From contig JAQIBG010000005.1 in assembly GCA_027859175.1 (NCBI GenBank), forward strand, positions 1-49,913: 49,913 nt of DNA, written 5' to 3'. The stretch comes from Planctomycetota bacterium (GTDB taxonomy: Bacteria; Planctomycetota; UBA11346). The notes below the pieces were generated by a model. That model was given only the letters and a program-made list of their open reading frames with translations, searched no databases and was not told where the DNA came from. Of the stretch, positions 37,224 through 46,700 are shown piece after piece (within the stretch, counting starts at the first letter, position 1; each line of letters starts with the position of its first letter). The translations under genes and the position numbers were made by a program.

Positions 37224-37846
37224 GCGATCCAAGCAGCGCCAAGAGTAATGCCAGCCTGGGCCTCAAACTCGGCGGGGTAGCTGTGTTTATGGTGTTCATG
37301 GCGCCGGTCCTCTACTGGAGCGGCAGCATCGTATGCAATTGGGCTGGCCTCGGCTTCAACCCGGACGCCAAAGAGATGGCAGCTGAAGGCGAGAGCAAAG
37401 GCCTCAAAATCGAGTGCAGTTTCACTGCGATGATGTCGGAAGAATTTGACGGGAAGGTCGAATTCACCGTCACCGAGAGCAGCCAAACGATAGTGGTAGG
37501 CGACGCCCGTGCCGGCAAGAACCTGTACCAGGTCAAAAACATCAGCAACCAGGCGCTGTATATCCGCCCGATCCATTTCGTGTCGCCGCCGCAAGCGAGT
37601 CTGAAGTTCCGGATGACCGAATGCTTCTGCTACAACGACATGAAGCTCGAACCCGGTGAAGCGCGCGATTTGCCCTTGGTCTACGGCTTCAAGGCCGACA
37701 TGGACAGTCGCGTCACCAAGGCCCTGATCAATTACACCCTTGAGCCGATCACCGAAGACGATCTACGGCCCACCATCGGTCCTCCGAATAAGGGACCATT
37801 CGAGGCAACCAAGCCTGCGGTTTCGCCGCTGGATGGTCAACCGTGA
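37220..37846 (+). CDS. ctaG: Cytochrome c oxidase assembly protein CtaG/Cox11
   Basis: RMTECFCYNDMKLEPGEARDLPLVY, N-terminal TM. Confidence 0.88.
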   Translation: MSDPSSAKSNASLGLKLGGVAVFMVFMAPVLYWSGSIVCNWAGLGFNPDAKEMAAEGESKGLKIECSFTAMMSEEFDGKVEFTVTESSQTIVVGDARAGKNLYQVKNISNQALYIRPIHFVSPPQASLKFRMTECFCYNDMKLEPGEARDLPLVYGFKADMDSRVTKALINYTLEPITEDDLRPTIGPPNKGPFEATKPAVSPLDGQP

Positions 37847-38079
37847 GCACGGTAATCCAAGGTGGTGTAGACCCACGCGATCCCGCGGTCCGCGCCCGCA
37901 ATCTCAAACTCGGATTCATCGTCGGTGGCGGCGCTGTATTGGTGCTGATTCTGGCCTTTATCCGCTTCGTGGTGTTCGGTCTTCCTGAAGACCGTGCCAC
38001 GCGTGAACGACTCGAACAACAGCGCAGCGCCGCCACCGGTGCAGCCGAACCTACAGACAAGGACCGCGTCCATGAGTGA
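37843..38079 (+). CDS. Small single-TM protein in the cox operon, unknown
   Basis: 78 aa, LGFIVGGGAVLVLILAFIRFVVFGL; overlaps ctaG and coxC ends. Confidence 0.65.
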   Translation: MSTVIQGGVDPRDPAVRARNLKLGFIVGGGAVLVLILAFIRFVVFGLPEDRATRERLEQQRSAATGAAEPTDKDRVHE

Positions 38080-38914
38080 GGTCGCCGATACCCACGCGGA
38101 TCAGCACGAAGATCCGATGAGCCACGTGCCGCCGCCCAGCTTCTGGCCCTTTATTATCGGCATCGCCCTCGTGGCGTTTATGGCCGGTGCCGTGTTGACC
38201 CTGCCCAAGGTGGCAGCCAGCGTTCCGATCAGTGGCGTCCCGGTGCTGATCTTTGGCGCCGTGGCGGTGTTGTTCGGCCTGATGGGCTGGGGCCACCAGA
38301 TCATCAAGGAAAAGCGCATTGCGCACGACTTGATGGCGCAACAGGTTGACCTGAAGTTCTTCGTTAAGAGTTTCCTCGTGTCAGAACTGATGGCCTTCAG
38401 CGCCATCTTCGCGTATTTCTACCTGCGCACCTTCTTCGTTGCCCCGGATAGTTTTGAGTCGCCCCCCGGCCTTCACCTCGGTGGCTCAATGGTGGCATTT
38501 GCTACCTTCCTGCTGCTGTCGAGTTCGGTGACCTGTGAAATGGCCCACCATGCGGTAATGCATAACCAGATGGGTAAAGCCCGCATGCTGATGATCGCAA
38601 CCTTGGTGCTGGGCTTTATCTTCCTGGGCTTCCAGGGCCGTGAGTACGGCGAACTGATCACGCACGGTTTCTGGCCGCTGAGCATGGGTGAAGAGAATCC
38701 GAACACCGCATTCATGGCCACCTTCTTCATCAGCACCGGCTTTCATGGCTTCCACGTGCTGACTGGCCTAGTGATGCTGTTCTTGGTGTACGTGCGCATG
38801 GAGATGGGGCACTTTACCCAGAAGCGCCATTTCTCTCTGGTCGCTGCCTCGTGGTATTGGCACTTCGTTGACATTGTCTGGGTCTTGCTGTTTATCACCG
38901 TCTACGTCGTTTAG
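38072..38914 (+). CDS. coxC: Cytochrome c oxidase subunit III
   Basis: SFWPFIIGIAL, FSAIFAYFYLRTFF, GFHGFHVLTGLVML, YWHFVDIVWVLLF; start at MSEVADTHADQ. Confidence 0.95.
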   Translation: MSEVADTHADQHEDPMSHVPPPSFWPFIIGIALVAFMAGAVLTLPKVAASVPISGVPVLIFGAVAVLFGLMGWGHQIIKEKRIAHDLMAQQVDLKFFVKSFLVSELMAFSAIFAYFYLRTFFVAPDSFESPPGLHLGGSMVAFATFLLLSSSVTCEMAHHAVMHNQMGKARMLMIATLVLGFIFLGFQGREYGELITHGFWPLSMGEENPNTAFMATFFISTGFHGFHVLTGLVMLFLVYVRMEMGHFTQKRHFSLVAASWYWHFVDIVWVLLFITVYVV

Positions 38915-38941
38915 ACCTGGCCAACACCCTTGGCTATCATG

Positions 38942-38970
38942 CGATTCCCGGCTGTTCAGGCCGGGAATCG
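38942..38970 (+). terminator. Hairpin after coxC
   Basis: CGATTCCCGGC / GCCGGGAATCG perfect 11-bp stem, no T-tract. Confidence 0.5.
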
Positions 38971-38993
38971 CCATGTATGGAGAGCTTGCATCG

Positions 38994-40313
38994 ATGAGCG
39001 ACAAGCGGACATCCCTGGGGGTCATTTTCCTGACCCTATTTATCGACCTGATCGGCTTCTCGATTCTGTTCCCCTTGGTGGCAGCGATCATGAGCCACTT
39101 CTCGGCTGAACCGGGTGGCCTGCTTGGCACCTGGTATGGCTGGCTTGACGCATACTTTCCGAATGCGAGTCCGATCCAGCGCGAGGCCTTGTTCGGTGGC
39201 ATCCTGATGGGCCTGTATTCGGTCCTGCAATTTGTCTGCGCGCCGGCCTGGGGCATCCTGTCTGATAAGATCGGTCGGCGCCCAGTGCTGATTGTCACCA
39301 TTCTCGGCAACACCGCCGGCTACGTGCTCTGGGCCTTCGCTGATAGCTTTGCGCTACTCCTGCTGTCGCGTGTCGTGTGTGGCTTGTTCTCCGGCAATAT
39401 CTCGGTGGCTACTGCAGCCGTTGCCGACGTCACCGACACCAAAAACCGCGCCAAGGGCATGGGCTTTGTGGGTATGGCGTTCGGATTCGGGTTTATTCTC
39501 GGCCCGGCGATTGGCGGCACCTGTTACGCGCTGCTGCCACATTTTGGGGGTGACGTCGCCAGCGGCGGCTGGGCCCTCAACCCATTCTCGGTGGCAGCTG
39601 CAATCGCAGGGGGCCTGAGTCTGCTCAATCTGCTATGGGTGGTCATGCGCTTCCGGGAAACCCGACGCGGCGACCAGACCAGCGAGGTGCCGGTGCGCGC
39701 GATCAATCCGCTGCGGATCTTCTCACGCGATAATGGCACCACAGTGCGCGCGGTCGTGGTGGCCAATCTCCTGTTCGGCATCTTGTTCGCAGGTCTGGAA
39801 GCGACGCTGGTGTTTTTGGTTGCCGAGAAACTGGGCTATCAGCCCGGTGATATGGCGTGGCTGTTTGTGGTTCTTGGCTTGACCAGTGCTCTGGTTCAAG
39901 GCGGTATTGTAAGACGCATGGCCCCCAAACACGGCGAGCGCAAACTCGCGCTGGTCGGCCTCGGCCTAATGATCCCGGCCTTTGCCTTGTTGGGATGCGT
40001 GGCCTGGGTGCAGTCGGCTTGGCTGCTGTACCTTGGTGTGTTGGTGTTGGGCTTTGGCACCGGTTTTGCCATGCCCTGCCTGGCCGCCTTAGCCAGCCTG
40101 GGGGCCGATGAATCCAACCAAGGGCGAGCCCTCGGCAGCTTCCGCAGTTCAGGCGCGTTGTCGCGGGCATTAGGTCCGTTTATCGGTGCCGGGCTATATT
40201 TTGCTATCGGCCCGGCTGCACCCTACCTTGCCGGTAGCGCGCTGCTGATTGTGCCAATGCTGATCATCGCACGAATTCATGTGCGCGGCGCGCGCGCCGA
40301 GGGGGCATCCTGA
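38994..40313 (+). CDS. MFS transporter (TCR/TetA-like)
   Basis: LGVIFLTLFIDLIGFSILFPLV, GILSDKIGRRPVLIVTILG, 12-TM pattern. Confidence 0.87.
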   Translation: MSDKRTSLGVIFLTLFIDLIGFSILFPLVAAIMSHFSAEPGGLLGTWYGWLDAYFPNASPIQREALFGGILMGLYSVLQFVCAPAWGILSDKIGRRPVLIVTILGNTAGYVLWAFADSFALLLLSRVVCGLFSGNISVATAAVADVTDTKNRAKGMGFVGMAFGFGFILGPAIGGTCYALLPHFGGDVASGGWALNPFSVAAAIAGGLSLLNLLWVVMRFRETRRGDQTSEVPVRAINPLRIFSRDNGTTVRAVVVANLLFGILFAGLEATLVFLVAEKLGYQPGDMAWLFVVLGLTSALVQGGIVRRMAPKHGERKLALVGLGLMIPAFALLGCVAWVQSAWLLYLGVLVLGFGTGFAMPCLAALASLGADESNQGRALGSFRSSGALSRALGPFIGAGLYFAIGPAAPYLAGSALLIVPMLIIARIHVRGARAEGAS

Positions 40314-41890
40314 TGAACTGGCTGCGGAATTCCTGGCTCCCGGTGGTGACCATGGTCATCATTCTGGGTGCGGCGCTGGCATTATTGCTCAAGGAGCACG
40401 AACACGGACGCAGTGGTCCGGCCGTGCAGCCGGGCATCTACCCCATGACCGAGCGCTTCCTGCCTAGCCTTGAGCCGAGCGTGCTGCCCGTTTTGTGCAG
40501 TGTCACTGAAACCGAAGGGCTGGCATTCCGTGAGCAGCGCGACGACCGCCTTGGCCTGGAAGTGGTACCGTGGGATGAGATCGCGATCGCAATCGAGGAT
40601 CATCACCCACTGACCCGCTCCGTGGCCAAGGCCATGGCTGAAGACCTGACCGGCATCCTGGCCCGCAATGACACCAACGCGGCGACCCCGGCCGCTGCCG
40701 CAGCCCACCTCGTGGTGATGCTGCCGGCCGACACCCAGTCGCCGCTGCCGCTGATGGTGCGCCGTGTCCTACGCGTGCGCACCGTAGCCCCGATGGGCGC
40801 CGACTTGGCCAAGCTTGCACCGAACACCGGCGCTCAGCTCACGGTTGAGGTCGGCATCCATGACGCTCTCGGCCCGGCCGCCATTGCCCAGGTTGGCATG
40901 ATGCCCAGCGGCGGTATCCGTCAGCACTGCATTGCGGTGCAGGCCGAAGTGGGTGCAAGCCAGGATCGCATTGATTGGCCACATTGGCATCTGACGGTTG
41001 GCCGCGCCATTGCGCGTGATGCTCTGCTGGCCCTGTTTGATGGCACCGGTCCTGAAGTGCCGTGGGACGAAGCCGCCGATCGCACCCAGGCGGTGCTTGA
41101 TCGCCATCAGGCCAGCAACGAAGCCCTGGCCTGGACCTCGTTGCCCGGCAACCCGCCCAATGCCAGCGTAGACCGCTGGTACGGCAGTTGGCAGGGGCCC
41201 TTGGTGCGCGGCTGGGGTGGAGCGATTATTGGCCGTACCGTGCCGGTAACCAAAGAGGGGACCATCGTACCGACCATCGACCTGCTCAATAAGGTCATGG
41301 GCAAAGGGCGTTGGCAGGATCCCGAGCAGGATGAAGAGCGTTGGCTGTGGCGGAGCATCAAGGAAGAGGGCGACTTCGAGTATGCCATTGCCAGTGCGCG
41401 GGCCTGGGGCTGGCGCCTGTCTGTTCTTGGCCGTCATGACAAGGCCTTGGAAATCGCGGTGGGCTGGCTCACGGGCGCCGAGCAGGGCGACCAGCGAGAC
41501 CGCGCCCAGCTGCGTCGCCATCTGTTGGCCCAAGGCTTGCCCAACTCGTGGCGCGAGCCCGCGGCCAAGCTGTTGCGAACCAAGCCCGATGCCGCGGAGA
41601 TGGCCGTCTTGGGACGGCTGCCCGACGCGACCGAGGCTGAACAAGCGGCAAGCGAAACCATCGATTGGATTCGCGGCCTGTCCCAGGATAAACCCATGCC
41701 TGTGCCAGCACAGGCGCTGCCTGCAGACTGGGATGGCCGCCCTTTCCTGATCAGCACAGCCAACGGGCCTGCCGTGGTGAGCCGCTCAGCCGCTGGCCTG
41801 GACCAAGCCTGGTGGCGCACCGACGAGGGCCCACGTCACGCCCTCGGAGACGCAGCGTTTGCCAGCGCCGGTGTCGCCGCAGGCCCCTAA
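40313..41890 (+). CDS. Membrane-anchored protein of unknown function
   Basis: 525-aa ORF, N-terminal TM (WLPVVTMVIILGAALALLL), overlaps the MFS stop; no recognised domain. Confidence 0.7.
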   Translation: MNWLRNSWLPVVTMVIILGAALALLLKEHEHGRSGPAVQPGIYPMTERFLPSLEPSVLPVLCSVTETEGLAFREQRDDRLGLEVVPWDEIAIAIEDHHPLTRSVAKAMAEDLTGILARNDTNAATPAAAAAHLVVMLPADTQSPLPLMVRRVLRVRTVAPMGADLAKLAPNTGAQLTVEVGIHDALGPAAIAQVGMMPSGGIRQHCIAVQAEVGASQDRIDWPHWHLTVGRAIARDALLALFDGTGPEVPWDEAADRTQAVLDRHQASNEALAWTSLPGNPPNASVDRWYGSWQGPLVRGWGGAIIGRTVPVTKEGTIVPTIDLLNKVMGKGRWQDPEQDEERWLWRSIKEEGDFEYAIASARAWGWRLSVLGRHDKALEIAVGWLTGAEQGDQRDRAQLRRHLLAQGLPNSWREPAAKLLRTKPDAAEMAVLGRLPDATEAEQAASETIDWIRGLSQDKPMPVPAQALPADWDGRPFLISTANGPAVVSRSAAGLDQAWWRTDEGPRHALGDAAFASAGVAAGP

Positions 41891-42041
41891 CAGGCTGTTG
41901 TAATACAGCCTGCGAGGGGTTGAAAGGGGGGCGCCGACCCCCCTGGGTAAAGAGTCGCCTCAAGAAAACCTTGGAAAATGGCGACTGCAGGTCGCCCAAG
42001 GTTTTTTTGAGGATAGCAGGCTGATGTATTTAAACAGCCTG
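41891..42041. mobile_element. MITE-like element, 151 bp, with imperfect TIRs and CTAA target duplication
   Basis: Left end CAGGCTGTTGTAATACA-GCCTGC; reverse complement of right end CAGGCTGTTTAAATACATCAGCCTGC; flanked by CTAA at 41887-41890 and 42042-42045. Confidence 0.65.
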
Positions 42042-42123
42042 CTAAGCGCCTGGTCACCGAACACTGCGCCGCATCGCGAGCGCAAACAACTGGCGCCCAT
42101 GCTAAGGCTGAAGAGGCTCATCG

Positions 42124-43596
42124 GTGATGGACCCTGAGCAGGACCCCGCAGATACCGACAATCGCCTTCGCGGCGAGGTAGGGGCGGCAACGGGTGATAT
42201 TCCCACTGGCCGGCTTCGTAACGAAGACGTACTCGATCAACCGGCTTCACCAGCCGCCGGTTTAACCCTGCGCGGCTTGGGTGGCGGGCAGGGGGTGCCA
42301 GTTCTGGCCGAGGGCTACCGAACCGGCGGCACCATCGGCACCGGCGCGATGGCCAACATCCTTGAGGCCGACCAGCAGACCCTGTGGCGCACCGTTGCGA
42401 TCAAAACCCTCAAGCCCGAACGGCGCACGCCCAACGATCAGCGCAGCTTCCTCGCCGAGTCGATCGCCACCGCCAAACTCGAACACCCGAACATTGTTCC
42501 CGTGCACGATCTGGTCCGCGATGAGAGCGGTCATCTGCAGTTGGTAATGAAGCGGGTGGTGGGGCGTACCTGGAAAGATTTGCTCCACCCGCAAAACGAT
42601 GCCGATGAAGCCGCGGCCGACGAACTCGACCTCGACGACCATCTCGAATTTCTGCTTAAGATTTGCGACGCCGTCGCATACGCGCATGCCTTTGGCATTT
42701 TGCACCGCGACCTGAAACCCGAGAATGTGATGGTCGGTGATTTCGGTGAAGTGCTGGTCATGGACTGGGGCTGTGCGGTGACCTACGGCGACTACCACGT
42801 TGCTGGCATGAGCCACCTCACCGAACTCGAAACCATTTCCGGCACACCCAACTATATCGCACCAGAAATGGCCCGCGGCGACGACAGCCGAACCGGCCCT
42901 TGGTCAGACGTCTATCTGCTCGGCGGCATGTTGTACGAAGTACTGACCGGCGAAGCCCCGCATCATGGCAAAACGGTGCGCGACGTTTTGGCGCGCGCCG
43001 CTCGCGGCAAGGTGCCACCGCCGCGCCATCGCAATCCGGCACGCGCGATGCCTGACGAACTGGTTGAATTGTGCACCGCAGCCTTGGCTGCCAATATCGA
43101 CGAGCGGATTCAGGGCGTTAAAGAATTTGCCAGCGAGCTCCGTAATTATCGCAAACACGGTGAAGCCTACCGGCTTGCCGAAGCGGCCCGCGAACAACTG
43201 CGCGTTGCCAAGCAGGCCCGCGCCAGCCAGGCCGGCCGGCATTATCGCCGGGCTGTTGCCTGCTGCGAACAGGCTCTTGATATGTGGCCCGAGCGCAGCA
43301 TTCAGATGCTCACGGTGCGCGCCCTGCTCGAAGCCGCCGGCGATGCGGTGGCCACTGGCGACCTCGGCGTTGCCGCTTCAGACGCGCGCGCTGCCGAAGC
43401 CTTGGCCGAAGAACTGGGCTTCGAAGATCAAGCCCGCAAGGCCGCCGAAATATTGGTGCTTTGTCATCAACCCGCCGAACAGGCCGACCGCCGCTTCGCC
43501 GCCCTCGAACTGACGATCACCAAACTCCGCTTTCTCGCTGCCGCCCTGCTCGCACTCGCCGTTCTCGGCACCGCGCTTGGGGCTGTCCTGTTCTAG
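42124..43596 (+). CDS. Serine/threonine protein kinase with C-terminal TM
   Basis: VAIKTLKPERR, ILHRDLKPENVMVGDFGEVLVMDWGCAV, SGTPNYIAPEMA; C-terminal FLAAALLALAVLGTALGAVLF. Confidence 0.92.
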   Translation: MMDPEQDPADTDNRLRGEVGAATGDIPTGRLRNEDVLDQPASPAAGLTLRGLGGGQGVPVLAEGYRTGGTIGTGAMANILEADQQTLWRTVAIKTLKPERRTPNDQRSFLAESIATAKLEHPNIVPVHDLVRDESGHLQLVMKRVVGRTWKDLLHPQNDADEAAADELDLDDHLEFLLKICDAVAYAHAFGILHRDLKPENVMVGDFGEVLVMDWGCAVTYGDYHVAGMSHLTELETISGTPNYIAPEMARGDDSRTGPWSDVYLLGGMLYEVLTGEAPHHGKTVRDVLARAARGKVPPPRHRNPARAMPDELVELCTAALAANIDERIQGVKEFASELRNYRKHGEAYRLAEAAREQLRVAKQARASQAGRHYRRAVACCEQALDMWPERSIQMLTVRALLEAAGDAVATGDLGVAASDARAAEALAEELGFEDQARKAAEILVLCHQPAEQADRRFAALELTITKLRFLAAALLALAVLGTALGAVLF

Positions 43597-43606
43597 AATT
43601 AGACCT

Positions 43607-43783
43607 AGCAGGAGGGAGTTGAGGGAGTTGACGTCCGAGTGAGTTTTGAGGGCTTGGCTGCGAAGCCGCTCTCGGTCTGTTCAGTGCGCGCCGTTGGTTC
43701 CGCGCTCGAGCCGGTACCGCTCGGCACAAAACCTGAAACATCCCCACTCATTCGGACCTCAACTCCCTCAACTTCCTCCTGCT
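43607..43783. repeat. Long imperfect inverted repeat (38-bp arms) between convergent genes
   Basis: AGCAGGAGGGAGTTGAGGGAGTTGACGTCCGAGTGAGT (43607-43644) vs reverse complement of 43746-43783, 3 mismatches. Confidence 0.85.
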
Positions 43784-46700
43784 AATCTAGCTCTCCTAAT
43801 TCCGCGCTGACGCGGGCGCGTTTGAGGTCGCGGAAGCGAGCCAACAGGCCGAGGCCGAACATCACCAAGACCACCGAGTAGGCGATCAGGATTGCCTGCA
43901 TCACGCCATCGGTGTGGCCATAGCTATGCAGGCCGGCGCCGAGTTGGTTGACGTGCCACCACGAGAAAACAACCACGCCAATGGTCAAGACCGCTGCCAA
44001 GCACAGACCATAGGCACGAATCCATCCGGCCATCCGGGCGTGCAGAATGGCCAACTGCGCCAGCACGATGAGCAAGGCGCCGTTCTCTTTCGGGTCCCAG
44101 CCCCAGAAACGGCCCCAACTCTCATTGGCCCAGATGCCGCCGAGAATGGTGCCAACCACGGCAAACACGAGGCCGAAGCAGGTCACGCCGTAGACCAATT
44201 GAGCGATCGAGCGGTACAACTGCTTGTCGTCACGGCGGAAGCCAATCAGACGTCCGCCGAGATAGACGATGGCAATTGCGCCAGCCAGCAAACCAGCCGC
44301 GTACCCGAGGGTCACCGTGGTAACATGGGTCGCGAGCCAGAAGTTGGTGTCGAGCACGGCAATCAACTGCGGCATGGTGTCCACTGCTTCAGTGGTTTCA
44401 TATCGCATGGCCAAGAACAGACCCATCGCGCCCAGTAGTGACACCAAAGAGAGCGCCACGCGGTTGCGAACAATCGCTTCGATAATCAACCCCAGCAAGC
44501 CGATGCTGCCAGTAATAAACAACACGGTTTCGTACAAAGTACTCACCGGCGGGCGTTCGCGCAGAATACAGCGCCAGGTGATCGCCGCGATAACCAGCAC
44601 CACTGCTAGCGCGCTGCTCGTCCACACGCTACCAGCCAGGATCTTGCTGCTGGGCCGCAGCCACAGCATTGCTGTGAGCACGAAGGCCAGCACAAACAGC
44701 AGCAGAGCCTTGTACAGCAGGTCTTGTCGGTAGTAGCTGTCTTCCGACGCGATCTTGCGATACTCGCCACGTTCAGCGGCAAGCCCGGCCGACTGATCAT
44801 GCACCGCTTGGGCCGCGCTGAGCAGGGCGGCTTCATCAGTCCCTGCGTCGAACACGGCCTGCCATGCGCCCAGGATCCCCAAATGACGACTCCAATCGTG
44901 ACCATGCCCGTCGCCATGGATCATACCCGACAGCATCGCACTTGTGGTGAGCCAGGTTTCGTCGGTCGGATGCATTGGCGGCAAGAAAGCCGGCTCGGAT
45001 TCAACTTTCAAGATTGTGACCGCGCGTCCGAGAACCTGTTCGAGTCGGCGGCGCTCAGAGGCCCGCAGTTCTTCATCACTAATTTCGGTAATGTTATCCA
45101 GGGCGTACAGGAGGGGGGCACGGTGTTCATAGACTTCAAGGGCAGTGGCCGAATCAGTACCAATGAACTTTTCTAACACCGGGCTGCCGGTGGGGTCAAT
45201 GCGCCAGCGAACAACTTCCATGCCATCGCGCCAGCGCTCAAAGCTGCGGATATTCTCGGCCAAACCGAGGATCTGATTTTCACGATAGTCACGCTGCTTG
45301 CGATCTTTGGCACTAATGCCGTCAGCCAGGGCCATCAAGGCCTGACGCCCAGGCAGCAGGTCTTGGTAGCTGTAGCGATCGCGCTTTTTCTTTTCGTCGT
45401 GGTCCATCCCAATCGCATCGAGCACTTCGCTGGTCTGCAATTGGAACACGTTTTGCTGCTCGGCAATCTCAGGCCGCAAGATGAGGTCAAGCGCCCAGGC
45501 CGTTGGCTCGATCGTGACACCAGCATAACGCACACTGCGGCGACCATTAAGGCGCAGCAGGGTAAACGAGGCGGCAGTCGACAGAGGCTTGATGCGTCCA
45601 GCTTCCTGCACCGGAATCGTGCGGAAGATTGACACCGCGGATGCCGGCCAGGGCTCATAAACAGGGCCCTCGGTTTCAGCAGCAGGAGCCTGAGTAAGAC
45701 CAATCAGCAACAGACCGACTATGCCTACCGCCTGTAGCGCAGCGCGGCGAGCGGCGGCACTGCGGCTCATATAGCGCAGTAGCATCGAGCCGAAATGCCA
45801 CACGAGGCCTATCGCGATGATAATGCACGACCATAGCGGCCACTGATCAGAAGGGTTTTCCACAACTTGGAACACGCTGTACATGGGGTCATTTGGCCCG
45901 GCGCCCGGGGGGCCATAACTGGCCTGAAACATCACCACGCCATCACGCCGCAATGGTTCGTTCATCTGAATCAGGTGCCCTTGTTCATCTTCGTCGAGCA
46001 CGGTGATTTTACTGCGGAAGCTCCGCGCCATACCCGTGCCCGGGTGGAATTCGGCCATGAAGTCATCAAGGCGAACCGAAAACGGCATCGGGTATTGATA
46101 ATGCCGCAGGGTGACACCGAACTGTTTGCCGTCTGACGCCACGGTCCACGGCAATTGTGCGTCGCCGTACAGGAGGCCGCGCTGTTCTCCTTCGGTGCCA
46201 GCCACGCGTGCCTGCAGGCCAATGACATTGCGTTCGGCCTCAGCTTCTCGTTCCTGCGGCAGCAAGAACCAGCCATCCACCACCGGAGTTTGCGCATCAA
46301 CCATCGGCCCTTTCGGTACGGCCCGGCAGTTTGCTTGAAACCCACCGAGTTCTAAAGTGAAGGGCAACTCTGGGTGGTTAAAGCTGCGCCACTCCTCAGC
46401 GTCAAGATGGCTGAAGGAGTCGGATGGAATGCGGTATTCGCGGATCGTACCGTCGTCACGCTCAGCACTGATCGCTACCTCCCACAGATAGTGATCATTG
46501 TAGTAGGCCGACTGAGCGCCTTCTTGCAGCAGCAAGTAGCCTTCTTGGGCCATGTGAAATTTCACAGCGCCCGCCACCATCATGATCACAATACCGAAAT
46601 GGATCACCAAGATGCCTGCGCGTCGCCATTGCCATTTAAGCCGCACGATACCGCCGCAGATCAAATTGATCGTCAGCAAGAGCATCGCCAGGTAGCCGCC

